Source: Bradyrhizobium sp. LLZ17 (lineage in GTDB: Bacteria > Pseudomonadota > Alphaproteobacteria > Rhizobiales > Xanthobacteraceae). Taken from it: 64,000 bases of DNA. Made by a program: the position numbers and the translations under genes. Of this stretch, positions 45,891 through 54,419 are shown piece by piece. Every line of letters starts with the position of its first letter. Positions within the stretch are counted from its first letter, which is position 1. The notes beneath the pieces were generated by a model. That model saw nothing but the letters and a program-made list of their open reading frames with translations. It did not search any database and was not told the origin of the DNA. The stretch is from NCBI RefSeq assembly GCF_041200145.1, contig NZ_CP165734.1:7111001-7175000 (forward strand). Direction: 5' to 3'.

Positions 45891-48549
45891 GGATACCGGC
45901 CTGTAGATAGTGGAGGTTCGCGTAGCGCCCATTCGAGCGGATCAGCTCATCATGGCTGCCGTCCTCGACGATGCGGCCATGCTCGAGTGTTACGATCCGG
46001 TTCGCATTGCGCACGGTCGAGAGCCGATGAGCGATGACGAACACAGTCCGGCCGGCGGCAATTCGTTTCATGTTCTGCTGGATGGCGCGCTCGCTTTCGT
46101 AATCAAGCGCGCTGGTGGCCTCGTCAAGGATAAGGATCCGGGGGTTAGTAATGAGTGCGCGGGCGATTGCGACACGCTGACGCTGCCCGCCGGATAAACT
46201 GCTGCCTCGTTCGCCCACGATGGTGTCATAGCCCTCCGGCAGCTCCAGAATGAAGTCGTGAGCGCCGGCGAGTGACGCCGCCTCGATGACGCGCTCCATG
46301 GGCATGGCCGGGTCGGCGAGCGCAATGTTCTCGCGAATCGAGCGATTGAACAGCACGTTCTCCTGCAAGACCACCCCGATCTGGCGCCGAAGCCAGGTTA
46401 GGTCGACCGTCGCGAGGTCAACGCCGTCGACCAGCACGCGCCCGCTCTCCGGCACATAGAGCCGCTGGATCAGCTTGCCGATGGTGCTCTTGCCCGAGCC
46501 CGATGAGCCCACGATACCGACGACCTGGCCGGGTTCGACGCCGAAGGACACGTCGTGCAGCACTTCGGGGCCGTCAGCGCGGTAGCGGAAGGTTACGTGC
46601 TCGAACACGACCTTGCCGCGGATCGGCGGTAGCGCGGCGCGGGCAGAACTAAAGCTTGGCTCGGGAATGGTGTTGAGAATATCGCCGAGACGATCGACCG
46701 ACAGACGAGCCTGATGGAAATCCTGCCAGATCTGCGCGAGCCGAAGCACGGGCATGCTCACCCGCCCCGCCAGCATGTTGAACGCGACAAGCTCGCCGAC
46801 GCTGAGGTCGCCGCCAATCACGAGCCTGGCGCCGAAGTAGAGCGTTGCGGCGGTGACCAGCTTGTTGATCATCTGGACCGCTTGGCTCGCCGTATTGTTC
46901 AGGCTGAGCACGCGGAAGCTCGCGCCCACGTAACCGGCGAGTTGCTCTTCCCAGCGGCGTTGCATCTGCGGCTCGACCGCCATCGCCTTCAGCGTCTCGA
47001 CCCCCGTGACGCTCTCGACCAGGAAGGCCTGGTTCTCCGCGCCGCGATTGAACTTCTCATCGAGGCGCCGGCGAAACAGCGGCGCGGCGCCGACGGAAAT
47101 TCCAATGTAGAACGGGAACGATGCCAAAACGATCAGCGTCAACGACGTCGAATAGTAGAACATTACCGCGAGGAAAACGGCAGTGAACAAGAGATCGACC
47201 GCGAGCGTGAGCGCCGAGCTCGTCAGGAACTGACGGATGTTCTCGAGCTCGCGAACGCGTGCGACCGAATCGCCGACGCGGCGTGTCTGGAAATATGCGA
47301 TCGGCAACGCCATCAGGTGGCGAAACAGCCGGGCGCCGAGCTCGACGTCGATGCGGTTCGTCGTGTGTGCGAACAGATGGACGCGCAACGTGCCGAGAAC
47401 GGTCTCGAACAAGGTCAACGCGACGAGGCCCGCGATCAGGACGTCGAGCGTGCTGATGCTTCGATGCACGAGCACCTTGTCGATGACGACCTGGAAGAAC
47501 AGCGGGGCGACGAGGGCAAAGACCTGAAGGAAGAACGACGCAATCAGCACTTCGCCGAGGAGATGGCGATACTTGTGAACCGCACCGACAAACCAGCTGA
47601 TATCGAACCGCCGAGAGGGATCCGTCAGAGCCGCACGCCGGGTCATCAGGATGATGTCGCCGTCCCAGATGGCTTCGAGTTCAGCCTGGGTCATGGATTC
47701 GGGACGGGGAGACAACGGGCGCTGAACCAGAAGCTTGTCGTCGATGACCTTACCCAGGATCAGGAAGCCGCCGTCGCGCAGCACGGCAATTGCCGGTAGC
47801 GGCGTGACGCCAAGCCTGTTCCAGCTCGACCGCTGTGCCCGGGCCTTGAGCCCGAACTCCCTGGTACAGCGCAGGATTTCGGTCACACCGACTCGCGCCG
47901 TGCCCATACGATGCCGAATCTGCTCCGGGTCGGCCGCAATACCATGGCAACGCAGCAAGATCGCCAAGGCGATGAGCCCCGACTCATCGCCACTCGCAGG
48001 CTCAGGATCCGCCTCCTGGACGGGTATATCGCGAGGATCGGCGGAGTATGCCTGCCTGAGGGCGTCACCGGCGCGGCGAATGAGGGCGTCACCGACGCGG
48101 CCAACCAGATCACGCCCATCCGCAATCAGACCGGTAAGGGTGTGATGCGCACGACCGGCGAGGCTCTGAGGTCCGCTCAGGATCAAGCGGCCGTCCCAAA
48201 TTTCTTCAAATTCCGCACGCGGCATCAACTTCGGATGTGACGCGGTTGGATGCAGCACAAGCGCCGCATCGTCCTCGACCTTCCCGAGCAGCAGAAATCC
48301 GCCATCGCGCAGCGCTGCAATTCCGGGCAGGCTGATGTCTGCGAGCTGTTTCCAATGTGTCGTGCGCGAACCGACCTTCAGCCCGAAATAGCGGGCGCAG
48401 CGAAGCATTGCACGGATGCCAATTGCGCTCTCCCCGCAATGGTCGCGGAGTTGGTCGGGCTCGGCGCTCACGCCATGAAGGCGCAGGAACAGAGCTAGGG
48501 ATCGAAGCCCGAGATCTGCGACCTGGGCATTTCCATTCTGGATCGCCAT
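45877..48549 (-). CDS. Type I secretion ABC exporter with two tandem C39-like domains
   Basis: An 890-residue exporter, about 180 residues longer than HlyB-type proteins. Two C39-peptidase-like domains stand in tandem: residues 1-135 and 186-305. They are clearly duplicated (LRCARYFGLKVG.../LRCTREFGLKAR; GIAALRDGGFLLLGKV/AIAVLRDGGFLILGKV; EEIWDGRLIL/EAIWDGDIIL). Neither has the catalytic cysteine motif (ADLGLRSL and DESGLIAL replace DCG), so both should bind substrate without cutting. The membrane domain (about 318-605) and ATPase follow, with Walker A GSSGSGKST (682-690), LSGGQ (786-790), Walker B ILILDEA (806-812) and H-loop His (842). Downstream of the glycanase-like substrate gene, it probably exports it. 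Confidence 0.95.
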   Translation of the reverse strand: MAIQNGNAQVADLGLRSLALFLRLHGVSAEPDQLRDHCGESAIGIRAMLRCARYFGLKVGSRTTHWKQLADISLPGIAALRDGGFLLLGKVEDDAALVLHPTASHPKLMPRAEFEEIWDGRLILSGPQSLAGRAHHTLTGLIADGRDLVGRVGDALIRRAGDALRQAYSADPRDIPVQEADPEPASGDESGLIALAILLRCHGIAADPEQIRHRMGTARVGVTEILRCTREFGLKARAQRSSWNRLGVTPLPAIAVLRDGGFLILGKVIDDKLLVQRPLSPRPESMTQAELEAIWDGDIILMTRRAALTDPSRRFDISWFVGAVHKYRHLLGEVLIASFFLQVFALVAPLFFQVVIDKVLVHRSISTLDVLIAGLVALTLFETVLGTLRVHLFAHTTNRIDVELGARLFRHLMALPIAYFQTRRVGDSVARVRELENIRQFLTSSALTLAVDLLFTAVFLAVMFYYSTSLTLIVLASFPFYIGISVGAAPLFRRRLDEKFNRGAENQAFLVESVTGVETLKAMAVEPQMQRRWEEQLAGYVGASFRVLSLNNTASQAVQMINKLVTAATLYFGARLVIGGDLSVGELVAFNMLAGRVSMPVLRLAQIWQDFHQARLSVDRLGDILNTIPEPSFSSARAALPPIRGKVVFEHVTFRYRADGPEVLHDVSFGVEPGQVVGIVGSSGSGKSTIGKLIQRLYVPESGRVLVDGVDLATVDLTWLRRQIGVVLQENVLFNRSIRENIALADPAMPMERVIEAASLAGAHDFILELPEGYDTIVGERGSSLSGGQRQRVAIARALITNPRILILDEATSALDYESERAIQQNMKRIAAGRTVFVIAHRLSTVRNANRIVTLEHGRIVEDGSHDELIRSNGRYANLHYLQAGIHDVR

Positions 48550-48617
48550 TTTTTTCTAAACCTTTCGCGGCTACCGACCGCGTCGAGATTCCTTCTCATG
48601 CATTCACAAACATTGAC

Positions 48618-48654
48618 GATGAGGCACCAAGGCGTTGAGCCTGGGTGCCTCATC
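48618..48654 (-). terminator. Hairpin between the secreted protein gene and its exporter gene
   Basis: A perfect 11-bp stem (48618-48628 with 48644-48654; GATGAGGCACC) with a partly paired loop lies just after the stop of the large secreted protein and about 70 bases before the exporter start. On the minus strand it is followed by GTCAATGTTT, a poor T tract. It probably acts as a partial terminator or mRNA stabiliser that keeps exporter levels below substrate levels. Confidence 0.5.
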
Positions 48655-48659
48655 GGGCA

Positions 48660-51600
48660 CTAATGCTGCGGTCGGGCCAGCAACGGTTCGCAACCCCCTC
48701 CGATCGCTTGCGATAGAGCCGCTACGACCTGACCGGGATCCACCTGGCCGGTGTGAGCGGCCAGATACTGGTTCAGCAGCGCAAAGCCCTGGCTTGCGAA
48801 GGACGCCGTGCCGTTCGCAACCGGATGATCTGCCACAGCGATCGACTGCGGCGCGGTCGTTGCCAGGGTGCTGGTGGCCGGGTCCACATGTTGCTGAAGC
48901 AGCGTAAAGCCTTGGCTTGCCAAGGAGGCCGTGTTTGCAGCGGTCGTTTGCTGATGACCTGCATGGTCGATCGTCCGCGGCGCCGTCGGGGCCGCGGCCG
49001 TCGTTGTGGCAGCAGGATGTTGATCCGTCGCGGTGTGGTGGTGGTGGTGGTGCGACGACGTTGTGGTCGTGACGGGTGCGGGGCGGGGATCCGTCACGGT
49101 GATGGCCTGCGGCGAAGCCGTCGAAACCGCACCGGTTGACGGATCCTTCGCACTTGCCGTCAGCGCAAGTGTCGCAACCGGATGGCCGCCGCCACGATAG
49201 TACGAGTGCAGTTCCAGTCCGCTGTCGACCTGCGCAGCCGTCAACGTGATGTTCTGCCCCCTGAACGTGTGACCATCGCGCTTGTCGGTGATCGTCTCGT
49301 AGCTCGGGAGACCTGTGATGTTTACCGTCACCCGATCGTTGTGGTCGGACGTTGTCACCCTGGTTCCCAAGCCGACCTTGCCGCCTCCGCCGGTCACCGA
49401 GAGCGTGTGATCCGCGACAGTGAGGACAGGCGTGGTCACGTACGATGCCGGATCAGTCACGGTGATGGTCTGGGGCGCGGCTCTCTTTACGGCGCCGGTG
49501 ACCGGGTCCTTCGCGTTTGCGGTCAGCGTGAGTTTTGCGCCCGGATGACCCTTGCCACTGTAGTGCGAGTGCAGTTCCAGTCCGCTGTCGACCTGCGCAG
49601 CCGTCAACGTGATGTTCTGCCCCCTGAACGTGTGACCATCGCGCTTGTCGGTGATCGTCTCGTAGCTCGGGAGACCTGTGATGTTTACCGTCACCCGATC
49701 GTTGTGGTCGGTCGTTGTCACCCTGGTTCCCAAGCCGACCTTGCCGCCTCCGCCGGTCACCGAGAGCGTGTGATCCGCGACAGTGAGGACAGGCGTGGTC
49801 ACGTACGATGCCGGATCAGTCACGGTGATGGTCTGTGGCGCGGCTTTCTTTACGGCGCCGGTGACCGGGTCCTTCGCGTTTGCGGTCAGCGTGAGTTTTG
49901 CGCCCGGATGACCCTTGCCACTGTAGTGCGAGTGCAGGATCAGTCCGCTGTCGACCTGCGCAGCCGTCAAGGTGATGTTCTGCCCCCTGAACGTGTGACC
50001 ATCGCGCTTGTCGGTGATCGTCTCGTAGCTCGGGAGACCTGTGATGTTTACCGTCACCCGATCGTTGTGGTCGGTCGTTGTCACCCTGGTTCCCAAGCCG
50101 ACCTTGCCGCCTCCGCCGGTCACCGAGAGCGTGTGATCCGCGACAGTGAGGACAGGCGTGGTCACGTACGATGCCGGATCAGTCACGGTGATGGTCTGTG
50201 GCGCGGCTTTCTTTACGGCGCCGGTGACCGGGTCCTTCGCGTTTGCGGTCAGCGTGAGTTTTGCGCCCGGATGACCCTTGCCACTGTAGTGCGAGTGCAG
50301 TTCCAGTCCGCTGTCGACCTGCGCAGCCGTCAACGTGATGTTCTGCCCCCTGAACGTGTGACCATCGCGCTTGTCGGTGATCGTCTCGTAGCTCGGGAGA
50401 CCTGTGATGTTTACCGTCACCCGATCGTTGTGGTCGGTCGTTGTCACCTTGGTCCCCAGGTCGACAGTACCGCCTTTCCCGGCTACCGAGAGCGAGTGAT
50501 CCGCGATGTTCAGTACAGGCTTGGTCGCGGTCGGCGTCGACGGCGTCGTTGTGGTCGTGGCCGGTCGAGGATCCGTCACGGCGATGGTCTGCGGCGAGGC
50601 CGTCGAAACCGCACCAGAGGTCGGGTCCTTCGCACTTGCAGTCAGCGTGAGCGTTGCGACCGGATGACTGTTGCCCTTGTAGTTCGATTGCAACGTCAAT
50701 CCGCTGTCGACCTGTGCAGCCGTCAGGGTAATGTTCTTTCCACTGAAAGTACGACCATCGAGCTTGTCGGTGATCCTCTCATAGTTTGGCAGCCCAGCGA
50801 TGTTCACGGTCACGACGTCGTTGGTGTCGGTTGTCGTCACCGTGGTCCCCAAGTCGACAGTACCGCCTTTCCCGGCCACCGAGAGCGAGTTATCCGCGAT
50901 CGTCAGGACAGGCTTGGTCGCCGTCGATCCAGGCGGAGTCGAGGTCGCAGTCGAACCAGTCGAGGTCGAGCCAGTCGAGGTCGAGCCAGTCGATGTCGAT
51001 CCGCTCGAGGTAGGGTCGATCTGGAGACCGGAGAACGTCTTCACCGCGCCTGATAGGTTCGCGGCGACGCCGCCCGCGTCCCTGATGCTCGCACCGCTCG
51101 GAAGGTTCACTCCCGTGATGGCGAGCGCCGAGGTGCTGGTGTTGGTCGACGCGACGGTCGTTTTGAAGGTGAGCGTGCCCGTGCCCGAGCCGCCCACATA
51201 GCTAGCCGTTCCGCCGTCATTGAGTGATAGCGTCGGCGTACCCGACACCGTCACCGCTTCATTGAAGCCTAGTGTCAGCGTGATCGCATCAGCGACGTGC
51301 TCGGTGCCAGTGCCCGGAGAGGCTGAGGCCCGCGTCACCGCCGGCAAGACTGGATCGATCTGAAATCCGGTGAACGTCTTCACCGCGCCCGACAGGTTCG
51401 CCGAGACACCGGAAGCATCCTTGATGCTCGAACCGCTGGGAAGATTGACGCCGGTGATGGCGAGTGCCGAGGTGTTGGTGTCGGTCGCCGCGACAGTCGT
51501 TTTGAAGGTGAGCGTGCTCGTGCCTGAACCGCCCACATAGGTGGCCTTGCCGCCGTCGTTGAGCGTGAGCGTGGGCGTGCCCGTCACCGTCACGGCCTCG

Positions 51601-52508
51601 TTGAAGGCGAGCGACAGGGTGATGGTATCGCCGGCATGCTCGATGCCGGTTCCCGGAGAAGCGGAGGCCTGCGTCACTGCCGGCGTGACCGTTGGGCTGG
51701 TGGGCGTGGTGGGTTGTGTCGGTGCCGTGGCGCCCGCACCCGTCCAACCGGCCGCCTGCGACCCGGTGACCAGCGTCATGTTGCGATAATCGACGGCGGC
51801 TGTCTCGGTCGCCCTCGAGCGATAGACGCCGTATTCCCAATAGGTGCCCTGCCCATAGCCCAACGGACCCTGGTAGTTCACAACCTGCTTGCCGTTGATC
51901 GAGACCTGCAGGTACCCGCCGCCGCTGTTGGAAAAATTGGCTTGGACCTTGATGTCGTTGTAGACACCGGTCTGGATCGGATTCGGGTCGGTCCAGAGCG
52001 TGAGCATATGGAGAGCGGATGAGGAATTGCTGGGATTCCCACCGGGCTGAACATAGCGGGCGACAATTTGCAGATGGTCGCCGTCCATCTGGAACGCGAA
52101 CGGCGGTGAGGTCCCCACACCGCTCGCAATGTCGTCATTGTGCATTTGACCGACGACAAAAAAACCGTTGTTGTGGTTTTGAGTGTTTACAAATGACCCA
52201 TTGGGCCCATTGGCCTCCACCATGAACTGATAGTCCATGCCAATCGGAGTACCGGCCGGAATCACTGCACCCCAGCTGGTCTTGACACTCGTCGTGTCAT
52301 TTTGCATTTCGGAGCGATCAACGCCAGAGCCGTCACCACCTCCTGCCCAATTGTCGCCCTGCTGGACCTGGAACCGGAGCGTCTGCGAGTCTGGGTTGGT
52401 GATATTGTAGCTCTTACCCGCCGTCTCGACCTCGTAAACGTCGCTTCCGACGTCAAGCAGGCTTCCGGGCGTGGTTTTGAAATTCGTGATTGTGCCAGTC
52501 GTACTCAA
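48660..52508 (-). CDS. Large modular secreted protein: polysaccharide-lyase-like domain, SwmB-like and Ig-like repeats
   Basis: A 1,282-residue protein. The N-terminal ~260 residues resemble the heparin-lyase-I/PL-type jelly roll (GMDYQFMVEANGPNGSFV, FQMDGDHLQIVARYV, YWEYGVYRSRATETAAVDYRNMTL). Two SwmB-type repeats follow (TPTLTLNDGGKATYVGGSGT...ALAITGVNLPSG), then a GSTST linker and five ~121-residue beta-sandwich repeats, three of them almost identical. A native His6 run precedes the C-terminus, which ends with two SxASQGFxLLxQ motifs and GQVVAALSQAIGGGC, typical of C-terminal type I signals. There is no N-terminal signal. TTG 52508 follows GGAGG at 7 bases. By context it is an exopolysaccharide-modifying enzyme or adhesin exported by the adjacent ABC/HlyD pair. 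Confidence 0.85.
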   Translation of the reverse strand: MSTTGTITNFKTTPGSLLDVGSDVYEVETAGKSYNITNPDSQTLRFQVQQGDNWAGGGDGSGVDRSEMQNDTTSVKTSWGAVIPAGTPIGMDYQFMVEANGPNGSFVNTQNHNNGFFVVGQMHNDDIASGVGTSPPFAFQMDGDHLQIVARYVQPGGNPSNSSSALHMLTLWTDPNPIQTGVYNDIKVQANFSNSGGGYLQVSINGKQVVNYQGPLGYGQGTYWEYGVYRSRATETAAVDYRNMTLVTGSQAAGWTGAGATAPTQPTTPTSPTVTPAVTQASASPGTGIEHAGDTITLSLAFNEAVTVTGTPTLTLNDGGKATYVGGSGTSTLTFKTTVAATDTNTSALAITGVNLPSGSSIKDASGVSANLSGAVKTFTGFQIDPVLPAVTRASASPGTGTEHVADAITLTLGFNEAVTVSGTPTLSLNDGGTASYVGGSGTGTLTFKTTVASTNTSTSALAITGVNLPSGASIRDAGGVAANLSGAVKTFSGLQIDPTSSGSTSTGSTSTGSTSTGSTATSTPPGSTATKPVLTIADNSLSVAGKGGTVDLGTTVTTTDTNDVVTVNIAGLPNYERITDKLDGRTFSGKNITLTAAQVDSGLTLQSNYKGNSHPVATLTLTASAKDPTSGAVSTASPQTIAVTDPRPATTTTTPSTPTATKPVLNIADHSLSVAGKGGTVDLGTKVTTTDHNDRVTVNITGLPSYETITDKRDGHTFRGQNITLTAAQVDSGLELHSHYSGKGHPGAKLTLTANAKDPVTGAVKKAAPQTITVTDPASYVTTPVLTVADHTLSVTGGGGKVGLGTRVTTTDHNDRVTVNITGLPSYETITDKRDGHTFRGQNITLTAAQVDSGLILHSHYSGKGHPGAKLTLTANAKDPVTGAVKKAAPQTITVTDPASYVTTPVLTVADHTLSVTGGGGKVGLGTRVTTTDHNDRVTVNITGLPSYETITDKRDGHTFRGQNITLTAAQVDSGLELHSHYSGKGHPGAKLTLTANAKDPVTGAVKRAAPQTITVTDPASYVTTPVLTVADHTLSVTGGGGKVGLGTRVTTSDHNDRVTVNITGLPSYETITDKRDGHTFRGQNITLTAAQVDSGLELHSYYRGGGHPVATLALTASAKDPSTGAVSTASPQAITVTDPRPAPVTTTTSSHHHHHHTATDQHPAATTTAAAPTAPRTIDHAGHQQTTAANTASLASQGFTLLQQHVDPATSTLATTAPQSIAVADHPVANGTASFASQGFALLNQYLAAHTGQVDPGQVVAALSQAIGGGCEPLLARPQH
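49078..50530 (-). repeat. 363-bp tandem coding repeats
   Basis: Four Ig-like units in tandem with a 363-bp (121-codon) period; the same junction sequence (TACGATGCCGGATCAGTCAC) recurs at 49441, 49804 and 50167. Three units are nearly identical at the DNA level, which points to recent duplication or gene conversion, while a fifth unit (about 50530-50900) is diverged. The repeats create a long false open frame on the opposite strand (49182-51053). Outer limits are approximate. Confidence 0.85.
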
Positions 52509-52994
52509 TTTCGAGCCTCCATTGACAAGGAAATTCCACTGCCGCGCACGCGATGGCGCGCGACATACCGCGTGCTCGCAAGCGCTTCGCATTGCGAGCC
52601 GACATAACAGCAGTGGGATTTGAAGCGCCCCCCGACTGCTCGGCCGGTGGGTTAATGAGCGAGTATGGCGAAAAAATAAACGAGTAAGGCGAAAACGCGA
52701 AACTTCAAATGCGGCTCGCTTGTGGCACTTACCACATGTCCCTGCAACTACAGCCGAATTCGGTAACGCCGCCTCGGGGGCAGCAACCTAAGTATCCACT
52801 AATATACCGACGTATGACGTATCCGCTCGCCGTCGATCTGGTGTTCTCGGTCTGAGCATCTCGCCGGCGATGCTGGTAAAACTTACGGATTGTACTCGTC
52901 GCGGGCCGCCGGGCGAGGCTTTTCGTGCTCGCCAGGGCAATCCGCAAGCGATCGTCAAGCCGGTGAGGCGCCGATCGCGGGCCTGGTCTCGATG
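52509..52994. other. Promoter region of the secretion locus
   Basis: A non-coding region upstream of the large secreted protein, AT-richer than its surroundings near 52640-52700. It contains the 21-bp tandem repeat at 52654-52695. Nothing gene-like on either strand. Confidence 0.45.
52654..52695 (-). promoter_or_regulatory. 21-bp tandem repeat, candidate operator
   Basis: Read on the minus strand, two adjacent 21-base units start TTTTCGCCTTACTCG and TTTTCGCCATACTCG and match at 18 of 21 positions. A 21-base period places both copies on the same face of the helix. They lie about 150-190 bases upstream of the TTG start of the secreted protein. I infer a regulator-binding site; no known consensus is matched. 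Confidence 0.45.
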
Positions 52995-53003
52995 AGCGTG
53001 TAG
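52995..53003 (+). repeat. Target-site duplication, left, composite element copy 2
   Basis: AGCGTGTAG precedes the GATCGTG end and recurs at 56323-56331. Confidence 0.85.
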
Positions 53004-53070
53004 GATCGTGTCCCGTGGCGTGGTGTAGCTGGCGGTGGATCACCGCGTTCGCCGGCGAGAGCCGGGCTGG

Positions 53071-54269
53071 TCAGCTGGCGATAGCCGTGAGGCTGACACT
53101 CGGATCATCGCTCAACGGCGCGATTGTTTCCAGCGTCATGTAACGGGCGCGCTGGACGGCCCATTCATCGTTCTGTTCGAGCAGGATCGCGCCGATGAGG
53201 CGAACGATGGCGTCCTCGTTGGGAAGATGCCGACCACCTCGGTGCGCCGCTTGATCTCGCCGTTGAGGCGCTCGATCGGGTTGGTCGAGTGCAGCTTGGT
53301 CCGGTGCTGCGGCGGGAACGTCATGTAGGCCAGCACGTCGGTCTCGGCTTCGTCCAGGAAGCCGGCAAGCTTCGGCAGCTTTGGCCGGAGCTGGTCGGCG
53401 ACCTTGCGCCACTGGGTTCGCGCGGGCTCGGCATCGTCCTGTGCGAATGCTGTGGCAATGAAGGCAGAGACGACGCGCCGGCCGCTCTTACCGGCATGCG
53501 CCAACGCGTTGCGCATGAAGTGGACGCGGCAGCGCTGCCAGCTGGCGTTGAGCACCTTGGCGACGGTGGCCTTGATGCCTTCGTGGGCATCGGAGACGAC
53601 CAGCTTGACGCCGCGCAGGCCGCGGCGGGCGAGCTTGCGCAAGAACGCCGTCCAGAACGTCTCGGCCTCGGAGGGGCCAATATCCATGCCCAGAACCTCG
53701 CGCCGGCCGTCACTGTTGACGCCGACCGCAACAATCACCGCGACCGAGACGATGCGGCCATCCTGGCGCACCTTCACGTAGGTGGCGTCGATCCACAGAT
53801 ACGGCCAGTCGCCCTCGATCGGACGGGCGAGGAACGCCTTCACCTTGTCGTCGATCTCGCCGCACAGCCGGCTGACCTGGCTCTTGGAGATGCCGGTCAT
53901 GCCCATCGCCTGCACCAGATCGTCCACCGAGCGGGTCGAGACGCCCTGCACGTAGGCTTCCTGCACCACGGCCGTGAGCGCCTTCTCGGCCATCCGGCGC
54001 GGCTCCAAAAAGCCCGGGAAGTAGGAGCCCTTGCGCAGCTTGGGAATGCGTAGTTCGACCGCGCCGGCACGGGTCTCCCAGGTCCGGTCGCGGTAGCCGT
54101 TGCGCTGGGCCAGACGCTCGGGGCTCTTCTCGCCGTAGGCTGCCCCGGTCTGGCCTTCGACTTCCAGCTCCATCAGCCTTTGGGCGGCAAAGCCGATCAT
54201 CTCGCGCAACAGATCGGCGTCAGGGGTCTTCTCCACGAGCGTGCGCAGGTCCATCATATCATCGGTCAT
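53071..54269 (-). pseudogene. IS256-family transposase, copy 2, frameshifted near the C-terminus
   Basis: Almost the same protein as copy 1 up to EVVGIFP. There a run of four G in copy 1 (near 10363-10366) is three here (near 53219-53221), and the last ~50 residues ([16 protein letters not shown]...SLTAIAS) fall in another frame. The catalytic region is upstream of the shift, but the altered C-terminus probably inactivates it. ATG 54269 ([11 protein letters not shown]) corresponds to the start of copy 1. Confidence 0.9.
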
Positions 54270-54419
54270 CGGTGGTTCCTCGGTTGCGTTGGCGTGTCGC
54301 AACCCGATCCTACCGGAGAACTGCCGGTGACCACCGCAAAGCCGCCCGCCCGCTACGGCGCTATTTGGAGGCGCGCGTCCGGGCGGCTTTGCTCTACCGA
54401 GCTACACCACTACCGGGGA

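Noticed and set aside
46714..47799. A 361-codon plus-strand frame rich in Arg, Asp and Glu.
   Set aside because: Antisense to the ABC exporter, with composition typical of a shadow frame.
49078..50530. A CRISPR-like array, considered because of the regular repeats.
   Set aside because: The repeats are 363-bp in-frame coding units with no spacers. No other short regular repeats were seen in the window.
49182..51053. A 623-codon open frame on the plus strand.
   Set aside because: It lies exactly opposite the Ig-like repeats of the secreted protein and repeats with the same 363-bp period. It has no recognisable domain, while the minus-strand product is coherent.
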